NCBI RefSeq assembly: GCF_033807715.1
Contig: NC_084591.1
Coordinates: forward strand, 28,918,590 to 28,982,589
Length of the DNA: 64,000 bases
From: Cololabis saira
Lineage: Eukaryota > Chordata > Actinopteri > Beloniformes > Belonidae
Direction: 5' to 3'
Below the pieces are notes generated by a model. The model was given only the letters and a program-made list of their open reading frames with translations. It did not search any database and was not told where the DNA came from. Of this stretch, positions 27,509-43,436 are shown in pieces. How positions within the stretch are numbered: position 1 is the first letter of the stretch; each line of letters opens with the position of its first letter. Position numbers and translations under genes: made by a program.

Positions 27509-27808
27509 GTAAGAAAATCAAAGCAGCCGATTTATCAAGACCTCCATTGAAATCACCATATATTAGGGTCAACTCCCATCACATACACGACCAAACGCCT
27601 GGAAAAACAGTTACATTCTGTGTGATATTGAGGAACAATTTTTTATTTATAATTTATATTGATCTCATTTGTGCGGATGAAAAGAAAAGAAAAAGAGGAA
27701 GAAAAATTCTTCCTCTTCTCTTTTTTTTTCTTTTATACAATGTTTGAAGATGAAGATGGTATATAAGTTTTCTACTTGTTGCTGTTACCGCCCTCATTTC
27801 AATATTTT

Positions 27809-27986
27809 CACGTCGCTACGGCGCAGATCTGATTTTGGTTGATGTTTTCCTGTAGTGTTATTGATAATCCGAGTGATTCTGTCGATATCATTCGTGTTTG
27901 TGCTCGTTTGACGCCTGTTGACGGCGTATCAATGACTGCAGACGAGTAGACGCAAGAAACGCAGCGGTTCCGCCCTCTAGTACGTG
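27809..27986 (+). promoter_or_regulatory. two HIF-type ACGTG cores in ldha intron 1
   Basis: CACGT at 27809-27813 (ACGTG on the minus strand) and ACGTG at 27982-27986 lie in a CpG-rich patch in intron 1. ACGTG is the hypoxia-response-element core, and LDHA is a classic HIF-1 target in mammals. Two 5-bp cores are weak evidence by themselves. Confidence 0.25.
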
Positions 27987-28030
27987 CCGCAACGGGCATC
28001 CTGATGGAAGTGGGATATCAATGATTCAGC

Positions 28031-28133
<103 letters not shown>

Positions 28134-29037
28134 TCAGGGTGCTGCTCTTATGTCCACGGTGCTCTTATGTCCAGAGCAACAGTGTGAAATAGGAGAAGCT
28201 TGACCTGAGCTACATGACACTCCATCAGAGTTCAGAACATCCTTCAATACTTGCTGGTCTTCCAATTGACTTAATGTCAAGATGCTGGGAAATAATGAGG
28301 CGAAACCGTAGTAATGTCTATCGCCTCTCACTTTTAAATCTTAGAAGTTCACTTAATCCAAAGCTTAACATAAAACATCAAGCTGCGAGCAGATCTTCCT
28401 CGAACTGAATCATATTAACTTGCTCTGATACTAGTAATCCTCATTTGGCTGTTTTGTACAGTATTTTTCTACAGCGAAGATCCCTGTCCAGTTTTTCAGT
28501 AATACAGTAATCTTGTAACCTTGCCGAGGTTTATCTTATAAGGGCCAAGTGCTGGCGAGCTCTCAGTTTACTGAGTGCTGATTGTGTGGTGGGGTTTTAA
28601 GTAAACCTATTCTGTTCAGTGGGTTCAGTGGGTAATCTGCCAGGGTTTCCACTACGTGCTTCTCTTCACATCGCAGTGAAGAACCACCTTAGTCATGATG
28701 ACGTAACTGTCTGTAGACGTGAGGAGCCAGCCTGCCAACCCATAGTTGAGTGTTATTTTTTTTGTCGTGACTTCTCACGAGGTTGCCATGGAGATTAAAA
28801 GGGCCTCTGTCAGGTCTCATTTGTCGACAGTTTACAGGGGTAAAGACGGGTAGACCTGAGTAGTTAAATGCTTCAGGTTCATATGAATTGAAAACTTTGT
28901 TTCTGCAGTGGTGACATGAGATAAGTCCAAGTCTGACTTAAGTTTTGGATTATGCAAAATAGTGTGGGCCTTGTAACAAACACTCCAACAAACACTGTAA
29001 CCTTTGCTGTCTTTCCGTCTGTCTTTGGATTGTACAG

Positions 29038-31685
<2,648 letters not shown>

Positions 31686-32446
31686 GAGGGCTCCTTTCAA
31701 ATCTCCAACTCTTGCTGGATTCACTGTGTGGTTGACTCCCTGCCACCCGACCTGCTGTGTACCTCACAGAAACGGGCAAAAAGACTTCTAAATATCAAAA
31801 AAAAAAAATTTAAAAGGCCAAGTGTTTGTAGCTAAACCACTAAAAGCTGGATGTTACACTTGAATGTTGATGCATTGGTGTCATTTTCCTTTGCAAACCC
31901 ACCTGTCCTTGTCTATATGTGATTGAATTCTTATAAACACATGCCAATGTCACCCTGTTTCAGAGAGAGCATATCTATTTAATGTCCTTTGCATATAGGT
32001 GTATGTACTGTGCATTGTCTGTTACTTGCATGTCACCATGTACTGTTGCTGCTTCTACTGTACACTCCGTTTGAAGTCGGTGGTTGTTACTAGTTGGTTT
32101 TCTTCCACTTGGTAATCTCTGTTTTTAAGATTTCTAACAGAGGCATTCCATGCTCTATAAAAGGTGGCTCCACCATCAACCTACAGGCAGTACAACACTG
32201 CTGCATATTGTATACCAAAGTACCTTATAATTTGAGTAAAGAAATGTTACATGAACTGCTTTCCCCTCAAGCCTTCTTAAGACATACCTAACCACAAGTG
32301 CACTGACATACATGAGAGAATTTCCAGGTTACTGTCCTGCCACGATAAACAGAAATAACAGCTTGTTAAAAATACATTTTTCTCTAGTTTTCTTTACTTT
32401 TCTTTTTACATCAACTGGATATTTACCATTTTCTGCTATACCATGA

Positions 32447-32452
32447 AATAAA
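32447..32452 (+). terminator. ldha polyadenylation signal
   Basis: AATAAA lies about 760 bp after the ldha stop codon, just before a (TA)n run. It implies a 3' UTR of about 780 nt beginning at 31686, which otherwise contains no open frame of note. Confidence 0.6.
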
Positions 32453-32472
32453 TCTCACAGGTAGAATATGCA

Positions 32473-32476
<4 letters not shown>

Positions 32477-32530
<54 letters not shown>
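32477..32530 (+). repeat. (TA)n microsatellite between ldha and tsg101 ends
   Basis: About 27 TA units lie between the polyadenylation signals of the two convergent genes. Confidence 0.97.
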
Positions 32531-32533
<3 letters not shown>

Positions 32534-32606
32534 AATAAAGTAATTAAAGAAAAATTACATCTTCATAGTCAAAGAAATGATCAGATTACAGTTTTTTTCC
32601 CCTTGT

Positions 32607-33863
32607 TTTATTTATTTTTACTAATTTACAGAAATTCGTATATAAAAGAACATGTGGTGTATGGTTGAAATGAATACAAACAAACAGAAAAAGAACAGAT
32701 ACTCTATCATACAATTCAAAGTGCTTTAAGTAAAAGGCAAAATTATAGGTTAACTTTTTGATTAGTACAATATTTTACTTGTTAACATTTTTGTACCCTC
32801 TAGTCCTCAGCTTTAGCCACAATTCTTTTTTTTCTTCCTCCTTACATTTGATAAAAACCCAACTTTCTAAGCAGGACTGAGCATAAATGGATAGCACAAA
32901 AAAAAGAAAAAAAAACTATACAGATTCTCTGTGATGTCTGCCTTTCCCCTTTAGTGAAGATATTATACAGAGTGAAACAACTATCATACATTACTGACTA
33001 GACAATTTAGTCAGCCTAGAGAATAATCTAGAGCAGCTGGCACACAATAAAATTAAATTAAAAAAAAAGAAGAAGCACAAACCGTACTCACCATCACAAG
33101 GGAGGGGATTATGAATCAGAAGCTTACAAGCAACAAATTCAGGTCGGTCACTATGTTCATCATCACAAATACTGTGTAAAATGATTTCCATATGACTTCA
33201 AAACTACTCAACATGACCCACAACTCTTGCCATTTGGAGAGTGGTTCTGGGAATTTATTTCAGCGTTTTACATTTTTCCTTACTAAGGAAGAGGACACGG
33301 GGTTGTCTATACAAAGTCCTTCAGTCCTAGCCCTCTACCTCTTGTGCTTACTGGCTAAATGTATTTTTCCAGCAAAAGAACTCCCAAGTAGCCCTGTGGG
33401 TGTAGCACAGCGTGCTCTTCACAACACGCCAGCTCAGTGTAAACGAGTCCAGTTACGACATAAGGTCAGGTCAAATGTTGCATATGTTGTACACATACTG
33501 GCTTGGGCCATTATTTTGCCAATAGGGAATCTGTGTCAAGTAGATTTGAATTCAACCACAAGAACTGATTCACAGAGGCAACGGGCGTTTGCAGGGAACA
33601 CCAGGGCATAAAAACAATGCCTCTTCTATGGGACGTCATTATTTGTATTTCTTGCATTTATCACTGCCCGACGACTTAAAACTGTGCCAACTACAGTTGT
33701 CACAGCTTGGTATCTCACAATTTTTCTTAAATACATGTCGCCTTTGTTGTTTCTGTTAAATAAAAAAAAAAAGACAGCTGGTTGATATACAAGAATACAG
33801 TAAAAAGGGAATAAACAGCAGGAAGAAGAGAGCACAGATATGATTCAAAAGTGGCATTGTGGG
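32607..33863 (-). other. tsg101: tsg101 3' UTR (inferred)
   Basis: On the minus strand the sequence after the tsg101 stop runs to two overlapping AATAAA hexamers at 32607-32616. That implies a 3' UTR of about 1.25 kb ending only about 150 bp from the ldha signal. No other gene is visible here, so the open frame over 33192-33611 on the opposite strand is rejected. Confidence 0.5.
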
Positions 33864-36800
33864 TCAGTACAGGTCACTAAGCCCTGCAGTCTTGCGAGCT
33901 TTCTGCATGAGAGCACGAAGCTGGAACTGTTTTCTGGACAGAAGGCGTACATGCTGTAACAAAGGAGAGTGAGAGTTAGAAAAGCTGAGGACAATAGTAA
34001 CATCTGTGGATGTCATTTTCTCTCACTTTGACGCGAGTACCTTGAGAAAAACCTCCAGGTCGATGACACCTCTGCGGAGAGCTTCTCCCAGGTAGAAGAT
34101 TGTGTCTTCGATCGCATTCTCTTCAGCATACAGGTTCAAGATCTGTTTGTACAGTGGAGCTGTGGGTACGATGACATCATCAATGTCGTTGTTCTCCGAC
34201 TGGTTCTCCATTTTCTCCAAGGCTTCGCTTAGCTCCTCGTCCTTTCTTTTCAGCAGCTCAATGTTCCTGTCCACTTCAGCCTGGTGGAAACAACAACAGA
34301 AGAGTGACATCTTGATGAAAGAGGGAGAGGAGAAAAATAAATAACCTTATTAAATATTAGCTGCCTCACCACTTCCTGGTCAAGTCTTGAGACCATTTCC
34401 TCCAGTTTCTGATGTCCTTTCTTCAGGTCCTCCTCTGTTCGCTTCAGGGCATCCAACTCTGCTTGAGCTCTGTCCATCTCCTCCTTCATCCTCCAGCGAA
34501 GTTTGTCACTCACAGCTGAAATCAGAGATGCACGGATTGTGTCCTCACCAATGGTGCCATCTCTGCTTGGACCTTGGTGGAAAAATTAAAAAGCCATGTT
34601 AGACAAAAAAAAAAAAAAAAATTCTCTATTTAACATAAAATTAGCTTTCTTTTTGCAAATAAATAGTTATTTGCAGAACATTGACAAAGGTTGAAAAGGA
34701 ATTGTGAAAATGTGGATCATTTACCATGTACTTTGTCTTGTCAGAAAGGATATAAAAGATTGGTGAACAAACTCAAATTCATACTTGATAAAGACTCTTA
34801 CATTAAGCCGGGCATACACTGTGCGATTATCGGCTCGTTTTGAGCCGATTTTCCAGTCGTGCGACTTTTTTTGATCGGGCCCGATTTTGACCCAATCGTT
34901 GCTCGTGCCTCGTGCAGTGTACGTGGGGTAACGACGAGAGATTAACACCTCACGACAGGCTCCTCGTGAGGTCACAAAATCAAGCGTGTTTGAAATCCTG
35001 GTCTCTCCTCGTGAAGGCATCGCACAGTTGAAGCAGTGCTGCGACCCGATTTTCCTCATCCTTTCGCAGAGAGCATGCGCAATCTCTGATGTCACGTCAA
35101 AAAACTATTATTTGTAGTTTAAGTGTTGCAAATTCACATTACAAATCATGTTTTAATAGCAAAAAAAGACCGCATTTCCACGTATGGTGCGGGTCGCCAC
35201 GTACCCTACGCCGTAGGCTCTGCATTGTTGTAACGCGGAACCATAAATCAGCCTTACGGCGTACCCTACGCCGTAGGCTCTGCGTTGGTGTAACGCGGAA
35301 CCATAAATCAGCCTTTAGTGTGTGCGCTGTCTGCTGTTCGGAACAACTCTTTTTTTCTCTTCTCATTTTGCTGGGACGCCGAGACACAACTTTTGCTGTA
35401 TGTGTTCTTTGTTGTGTCTAAAAAATGACGCGCAGTGCCCGCCCAATCAGAAACGGTACAGATATTTTGGGATTTTTTTAATATATATATAGAAAAAATA
35501 AAATTATAAAAAAATAAAGGATCCCATAACCTTTGATCAGGTGGGCAGGACGCATGTTTGGGTGGACACAGCCCACCCCTGCCTCAAAACCTGTCTCGAG
35601 TTCCAGTACAGAGAGATCCGACGGGAGGATTATGATCGTATAGTGTGAGCAGACGGGTCGCATTCGAGCATCGGCTCGTACAGTGTGAGACCGTAAATCG
35701 TGGGCTGTGAACTTTTGAACTCCGCGATCTAGTCGTGCAGTGTGAGATGGGGCAGTCTCAAACGATTTAAAATATCGCACAGTGTATGCCCAGCTTTAGG
35801 GAGAAATTAAAGCCAAAGTATACACATGATGTTTATTAAAATGTCTCCTATTGATCCTTTACACTTGTTAAAATTGATAAAAGTGACAATTTTTCCAAAT
35901 TTTAGTATCTTTCCACATTTCAGATATGATGCTAAAAAGAATAACAAAACTTGTTTTATCAATTCTCAGGCTCACTAATATTGATGAAACTGTGTGGACA
36001 CAATTTCACGAGTGAGGACAAATATGCTACTATTTATGTGGCTAATTGCCTATATGTTTATATGGACTTTAGTGCTACACGATATGTGGGCCATTAAAAA
36101 AACAAACAAACTGACAGCTTGGCAAAAATCAATCAGCAAAAAATGACAGCAGTCATCACAAATAACAGGGGTGAGATCAGGTTTTCTTCAACAGGTTCAG
36201 TTCAGAAATAAGCTCAGCATCCTCCAGTCCTGCCTCCAGCTAAACAGTATGGCGCTAGAACAGTCTCAATATTCACAAAAGCAGAACACGATTCACAACT
36301 ACTACTACTGTCCTTTAGCAAGCGCTTTTATCCAAAGCGACTTACATCTGAGAGAACAACACAAGCAGGAAATCACATAGGAGGGTCCAGCATGGATAAG
36401 TGCTGTCAGACTGCTGAGAGTCCAGTTGGACACAGATGCTGTCATGCCAGTGCTAGAAATTGTATTTTTTTTTGTTCCGTTCCCCCACAACAGTCCCTTT
36501 ATACAAGAAAGCTACGTCTAAAAAGACACCATCATACAATCATCTTGTCATAAGTGCATGCAGCTTACTCAGTGCTGAGTCATGCAAAGAGCTGGATCTT
36601 CTAACTAATTCTCATGAGCAGAGAAGTTTACTAGATGCAGAAATGCTGCTTAAAGAGCTGAGTCTTGAGCTTGTTCTTAAAAGTAGATACAGACTCTGCA
36701 GATCAGACAGAGTTTGGTAGGTCATTCCACCATCAGGGACGTTGTGGTGGAAGCACTTGGCGTCTTTCACTGGCTGAGCGGAGCTGTGGAGAGGGAGTGT

Positions 36801-39800
36801 AGCTCTGGATGAATGAGTGAAGGTAGGCAGGAGCCGTTTGGGTAATTGTTTGGTAAGCCAGAAGCAGAGCTTTGAACTTGATGCTGCAACTGGAAGCCAG
36901 TGCAGGGAGATTAGCAGCGGAGTGACATGAGCTCTCTTGGGTTGGTTGAAGACCAGACGTGCTGCTGCATTCTAGATCATCTGCAGAGGTTTAACTGAGC
37001 ACGCAGGACGCAACAAGGAATTACAGTAGTCAATTGGCCCTTTTGCACTAGTACCACCTCAGCTCGGTTCTACCCGTTTTGCGCTTTTGCACTAGGGCTG
37101 AGACGAGTAGAGCCGCTCCAAGCCGATACATTTTTCTGTAACCATTCAAGCGAGGTTCTATGCGGGCTGAGCCGGGACTATTTCTGAGGTCACCACCCTC
37201 CACGCCTCTGATCGGTCGGGGGGCGGGGCCGTCAAAAGTTTGAATCAGGAAGCGGGGGGCGACTCGCAGCGATTTTATTATACAGCAAAAACGTCTGTTT
37301 GGTGATCCAACTCTGAGGTGCAGATGTTCATAAACCTGGTGGCTGTCGAGAAAATTAAAAAAGGGATGTAGACGGGCTGTTTTACTCTCAGCCGCTCGCG
37401 GCTCCAGCTGATTTGTCATCTGCGCCGACATGAACAAAAGGTGCTGCGCAATCGAGTACGTCACAGCAGCTTCACCACAACCCCCCCACTTCTCCCCTGG
37501 CTGTGCAAAAACACACGGGTGGAGCCGCGTCGATCCGGGCTGAAGCGAGACTAGTGGAAAAGTGCCAAATGCGTGATATGACCAGAGCCTGAACCAAGAG
37601 CTGTGTCGTATGTTCTGTCAGATTGGGTCTGATTTTCCTGATGTTGTAAAGAGCGAATCGGCAAGACCGGGAAACTGAGGCAACATGGTCCTTAAAGGTC
37701 AGCTGGCTGTCTAACATGACACCACGATTCCTATCAGAAGATATGGGCACAAGTGTGGTGGAATCCAGCTGCACGCTTATCTGAGGAGGTAAGCGATAAC
37801 TGGCTGGACAAACAATGAGCTCAGTTTTGGACAGATTTAGCTGAAGGTGACGGTCCTTCATTCATGAGGAAATATCAGAAAAACAGGCCGATATTCACAT
37901 TGAGACAGCAGTGTCGCCAGGTTGGAAGGAAAGGAAGAGCTGGGTGTCAGAATAGCAGTGGTAGGAGAACCCATGAGATCTGATGATTTCACCTAGTGAA
38001 GAGGTGTATAGTGCAAAGAGAAGAGGGCCAAGCACCGATCCCTGTGGCACCCCTGTTGCCAACACATGCGATCCGGACACTCGTCCTTGCCATGAAACTC
38101 TGAAGGATCTTCCTGCGAGGTAAGACATGAACCACAGGAGGACAGATCCTGAAATGCAAAACTTTGAGTGTGTAAAGAGGAGGATCTGGTGGTTGACCGT
38201 GTCAAAGGCAGACAAGTCAAATAGTATGAGAACTGAGGAAAGACCAGCAGATCTGGCAGCCCGTAGTGACCCAGTAACTGACAGAAAGGCAGTTTCAGTT
38301 GAGTGGCCCTGCCTAAAGCCAGACTGATGTGGATCATACAGGCAGTTGTTGTGAAGGACCTGTAAGACCTGACTGAAGACGGACGTCCTGGAGTTTTATC
38401 AGACGGATATACCACGAGACAACACAGGTTTGGCGGATTACGCTGCCTACGGGAGTAGGGATGGGCGGTATGGACTAAAAAATGTATCACGATAATTTCC
38501 GGCATTTATCCTGATAACGATAAAAAAAATACCAATTCAACTCCACCTTTTCAACTATAAATCTATCTCGCTCTCAGATCCGCCATGTTTGTTACACAAA
38601 TCGTCATCAACGGGAATTTATTTATCCTTCCTTCCTTCCTTCCTTCCTTCCTTCCTTCCTTCCTTCCTTCCTTCCTTCCTTCCTTCCTTCCTTCCTTCCT
38701 TCCTTCCTTCCTTCCTTCCTTCCTTCCTTCCTTCCTTCCTTCCTTCCTTCCTTCCTTCCTTCCTTCCTTCCTTCCTTCCTTCCTTCCTTCCTTCCTTCCT
38801 TCCTTCCTTCCTTCCTTCCTTCCTTCCTTCCTTCCTTCCTTCCTTCCTTCCTTCCTTCCTTCCTTCCTTCCTTCCTTCCTTCCTTCCTTCCTTCCTTCCT
38901 TCCTTCCTTCCTTCCTTCCTTCCTTCCTTCCTTCCTTCCTTCCTTCCTTCCTTCCTTCCTTCCTTCCTTCCTTCCTTCCTTCCTTCCTTCCTTCCTTCCT
39001 TCCTTCCTTCCTTCCTTCCTTCCTTCCTTCCTTCCTTCCTTCCTTCCTTCCTTCCTTCCTTCCTTCCTTCCTTCCTTCCTTCCTTCCTTCCTTCCTTCCT
39101 TCCTTCCTTCCTTCCTTCCTTCCTTCCTTCAACGCAGAACCATAAATCATTTTTACACAAAACCTTTATCAAAGGGAATTTATCGTTTTTGAGGAATTTT
39201 TTGGACGGTATATCGTGAACGGTAAAATATCGCCCATTCCTATACGGGAGGCGCGTTTTGGTCTGTACCCATATCTGACCAGGACGGTTTTGAGACACAT
39301 TTTGCAGTACTTTGGTTGCAACTCTGCTCGGTGGACTCGCGCAAGTAGACTCGCAGGTCTTAACCTGAAATGGGCAGTAACCACACTGACGCTTTAGTGA
39401 GACGAATGTGGTGAAATACCAGAAGTCGATTCAGCTGCAATCGCTAGGCTAATTGCAACTGGCTGAAAATGCCTCTTTCTGCTTCGCGATTCAGACTAAC
39501 AATGGCAATCAAGTGCCCGAAACCAAACCAGAAACTCGCAGACGCTCACCTAAACAGACTGATCACTCGGTAATAAGTGCACAGGACATTTCACAATTAA
39601 AGCGATTGAGATTAATAACTAAAAAGCTTCTCATAAACAAGGGGATTAAGTATCCAAACATGTTAAATTAGATGTTTCACTTTCCGCTCCGCTGTTAGTT
39701 GCTGGAAGCCATGTTGAAATTCACATGAATATAGTGCAGTTTGAATGGCTTAACATGATTGGCTTATGAGTAAATTGTCCCCAACATGGGGTGCGTTCTT

Positions 39801-42800
39801 ACGATTGGCTGAAACAAGGAAGATATCTGATTGGTTGCAGATTATTCCGTATTTAAAAAAAGACATTTGCGGGTTGAGGCAAGCCAGGGGAGTCTCACAC
39901 AAATGCAGAGAAGCCCAGACCACAAGCCGTTTGTATATCAGGTTATATTTGTGTGTGCATCAGAAATACATTTGTGAATCTTGTCCTACGGACCCGTGAA
40001 ACATCCTGTTAATTTCTAAATCATCCTGTGCATTTGTAAATATTGAGACTGTTCTAGCTCCATAAAACAGACCTTCCATTCTCCTCTTTCTGTTCTTCAT
40101 CCTCTCTTTCCTATCTCCCTTTTCCTGCTGTACCAGACTGGCCTTCGACAGGAGGGTCCCCCCATATGAGCCTGGTCCTGCTGAAGGTTTCTTCCCTTGC
40201 CACTGTTTGGCTTTAAGATTTTTCTCCTATTAGGGGAGATTTTACCTACCATAGTTTCTTTAATAAATTGCTCTGAGGTCATGGTCTAGGTCCCTGGAAA
40301 GCACCCAGAGAAAACTGGTATTGTAAAAGACGCTATATCGATAAAAAATGGAATTGAACTGAATCCTTCCTTGACCTGCTCAAGTGAGAATGGGAGGGCA
40401 TCAACATGGTCTCACAAATCTGATGTTTTCTGTTCTTTTTGGTACATATTAGGCAACCAAATGATACCTGGTGCAATAAATGTGTAGTTATGAATGTGAA
40501 ACGTTGAAACAGATCTTTACTAAATCAGATGAGTATCAGAATTGAACAGTGTGACTGGTAGTGTGAGACACAGACGACTGAGCTTTTGAAATGGCTGCCC
40601 TGAACCCGTGAAAGTGTTTACCTCTTCATAAAAGTTGTGTTTAGACTGTAGACATGTCAACTTCATATTCAAGGCCTCATTTCTTCTCTTTTACTTTAGA
40701 CTTGAGCAAAATAATGCACCCATATAGAAAAAGCAGTTTTCCATTATATAATCTCTTATCTTTTTTTTGGAATGTATAGAAACTTTGGTCAAATTTCTGC
40801 TTTTTAAATGTGCTTTATAAACAAATTTGACCATGACCTAAGCAAGGTTTGTATTTTTCTACAAACCTCAATTTTCATTTAAATCTACAACAATTTTTTT
40901 CCCATTATTTTGTTACTTTCAAAACCTTCCAACCTATAAATTTCTGCCTGCACAACTTTATAAATGCTCTCAGTCAAGATTGCCTTGTGTACAGATAAAG
41001 TCACAAATGTCAGAGTTTATTCAGCATACAGGCAAACTAACTTCTTCTCTTTACCAAATATAGGGCTCAACTACAGTTCTTCCCGCATGTTGGTCAAGGA
41101 CCAGCTTTTGCAGACTGTCTTTGTGCACACTTACTGTGTACTGTTACATCTTAAATGCAGCCCTGAGGGCATCTGAGACATCGTGTGGGGGGCTGGGAAG
41201 GTCCACCCTATCCACTGGCCTTTAATACCCCCCACTCTAGTTACAGTAATGGCCTTTCACTGAAGGGCTCAGCGTGCCACTGAAGTCACTCAGAAGGTAA
41301 GAGAGTTTGCATAAAAAGGTCAAGGGTCACCACTGTGGGTTAACTCAAGAACATGGAGATTAAGCTTTGCTATGACTTGAAATACAGCATTTTAGGAGTG
41401 GCAGGTGCAGAGAATCATTTTCCCTGAGTGAAAATATGTATGCTTCATAGGTCTAATATAAATTAAGACCTTGAAAAATGTGCAAAGTTCATTGTACAAA
41501 TGTGCAAAAGTACCAAAAGGCTCATGGTGATACATACCCACTGTGGAGACTGGAGTCTGGGCGGGATAGTGTGCAGGTCCAGCAGTGGCTGGATAAGAGT
41601 TTCCACCAGGGTACTGATAAACCGGGTAGCCCCTGAAACATGACATGTTAGTACATATGGTCAACAGGATTATGCTTTATATTTCATACTAGAAATGGTT
41701 ATCAGCACTTATAATGTAGGCATGACATTATAAAAACAAAGGATTCCTTCAGCTTATCTCAGAGGACTAAAAAGAAAATATCCACATATACAGAGGCTTA
41801 CTTTAAAATATATGGGTCATACTTAATTAGTTATGGCTTAATATGTTTATCTAAGCATAGCTTTATAGAAAAATATGTTTCTACTTTTATTCTTACCTCT
41901 GCCGTTTAGGTTTATACTGAGGTATTCATCTACCTATGAGTCACAGCTTGAATTATACATACATAGTAAAAATGTATTACTTCAATTACTTTTAGATTTG
42001 TAGAGCAATAAGAATAGATATCCATAATCCTCCCCGAAGAAACCTTTTAGAAATGTGCTGATACAATGTAACACTTATTTTGAAACTGACCTTTGAGAAT
42101 TCTCAAACTTCTGCTTTGGGCATATTCATGGTCATTACTATATATTTAAAAACACATAATACCTAATTTTTACATTTTATTATTAGATGTCATGAGATGT
42201 TAAAACAAAAGAAAAATATTAGTTGCGAAATGAAATCCACAGGTATAAATGGAACAAAGAGTTTCAGTGATGACTGTGCTTGTTGTAAGACAACAACAAG
42301 CTTACAAACATGCTGAGTTTTGGTTGTTAACTGTATACTGGTTAAGAAAGACAACTGTATAACAAGTTTCTTACCCAGGGTTAGGATTTGAGGCATAAGG
42401 CGAGACCGCCGGCATGCCAGGCATGTAGGAAGCTGAGGTAGAAACACATTATGAAAACAATCAGACTTGAGAAAATAAGTGTAAAGCTACATCATAGTTT
42501 GTGTTTAACCTCTTAAGAGATTACAACACATTATTTCATGTCAATGTTAAACTGCTGTGATATGTGAGCTCCATCTGGTGATGAAGAAAGTAAATGCAAA
42601 ATTTAAAACAAGATGCAATGACAAGGTTTATTCATCCATCCATCCATTTTCTATACCCGCTTTATCATTTGCAGCGTCACGAGGGTCTGCTGGAGTCTAT
42701 CCCAGCTTTAACAGACAAGAGGAAGGGGTAAACCCTGGACAGGTCGCCAGTCTATCGCAGGGCCATATAGATAAACAGACAAGCAGACACACTCACACCT

Positions 42801-43373
42801 ACAGGCAATTTCAATTCATCAATTAACCTAGTATAAATGTCTTTAGACTGTGGGAGGAAGCCGGAGTACCCGGAGGGAACCCATGCAAGCACGGGGAGAA
42901 CATACAAACTCCACACAGAAAGACCCCCGCCGGGCCCGGTAGTTGAACAGGGAACCTTCTTGCTGTGAAGCAACAGTGATAACAACTAAGCCACTGTGCT
43001 GCCTAGATTAACTCATTAATAAGAAATCATACAATTATTCCATACATACAATGTACTGTGTTAATGTTGACTTCTGACAATGACATGTAAAACCAACTGA
43101 ACTAAGTGAAGGAAAAACAAAATAACAAAACAGAAAAAAAGAAATATTGTTAATTTTACCTAAAATCTGGATGGCCAACATGAATCTTAAATAAATACAT
43201 TATACATGACTGTTTATTGATTAGTCATGATTTAGTCATAAAATATTTAGTAGTACTCCACGTAACGTCAGTTAAAACATTATGTCTAAGTGAAGAAGAC
43301 AGAAAAAGCAAATGTATGCATATATACAATATGTTTTGTAATCGATAACACTCATCTTTTGAAAACAACTTAC

Positions 43374-43436
<63 letters not shown>

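Noticed and set aside
33192..33611. 139-codon open frame on the plus strand
   Set aside because: It lies antisense in the tsg101 3' UTR and has no recognisable motif.
35201..35316. CRISPR-like spaced repeat
   Set aside because: Only two adjacent 60-bp copies in a eukaryotic MITE; the unit is a dispersed transposon-derived repeat.
37895..38215. Functional reverse-transcriptase gene
   Set aside because: The active-site YADD segment lacks a codon and in-frame stops follow, so it is a dead LINE fragment.
38563..39298. Long open frames of about 190-226 codons on both strands
   Set aside because: They are translations of the perfect TTCC/GGAA array; all frames of a 4-bp repeat without a stop stay open.
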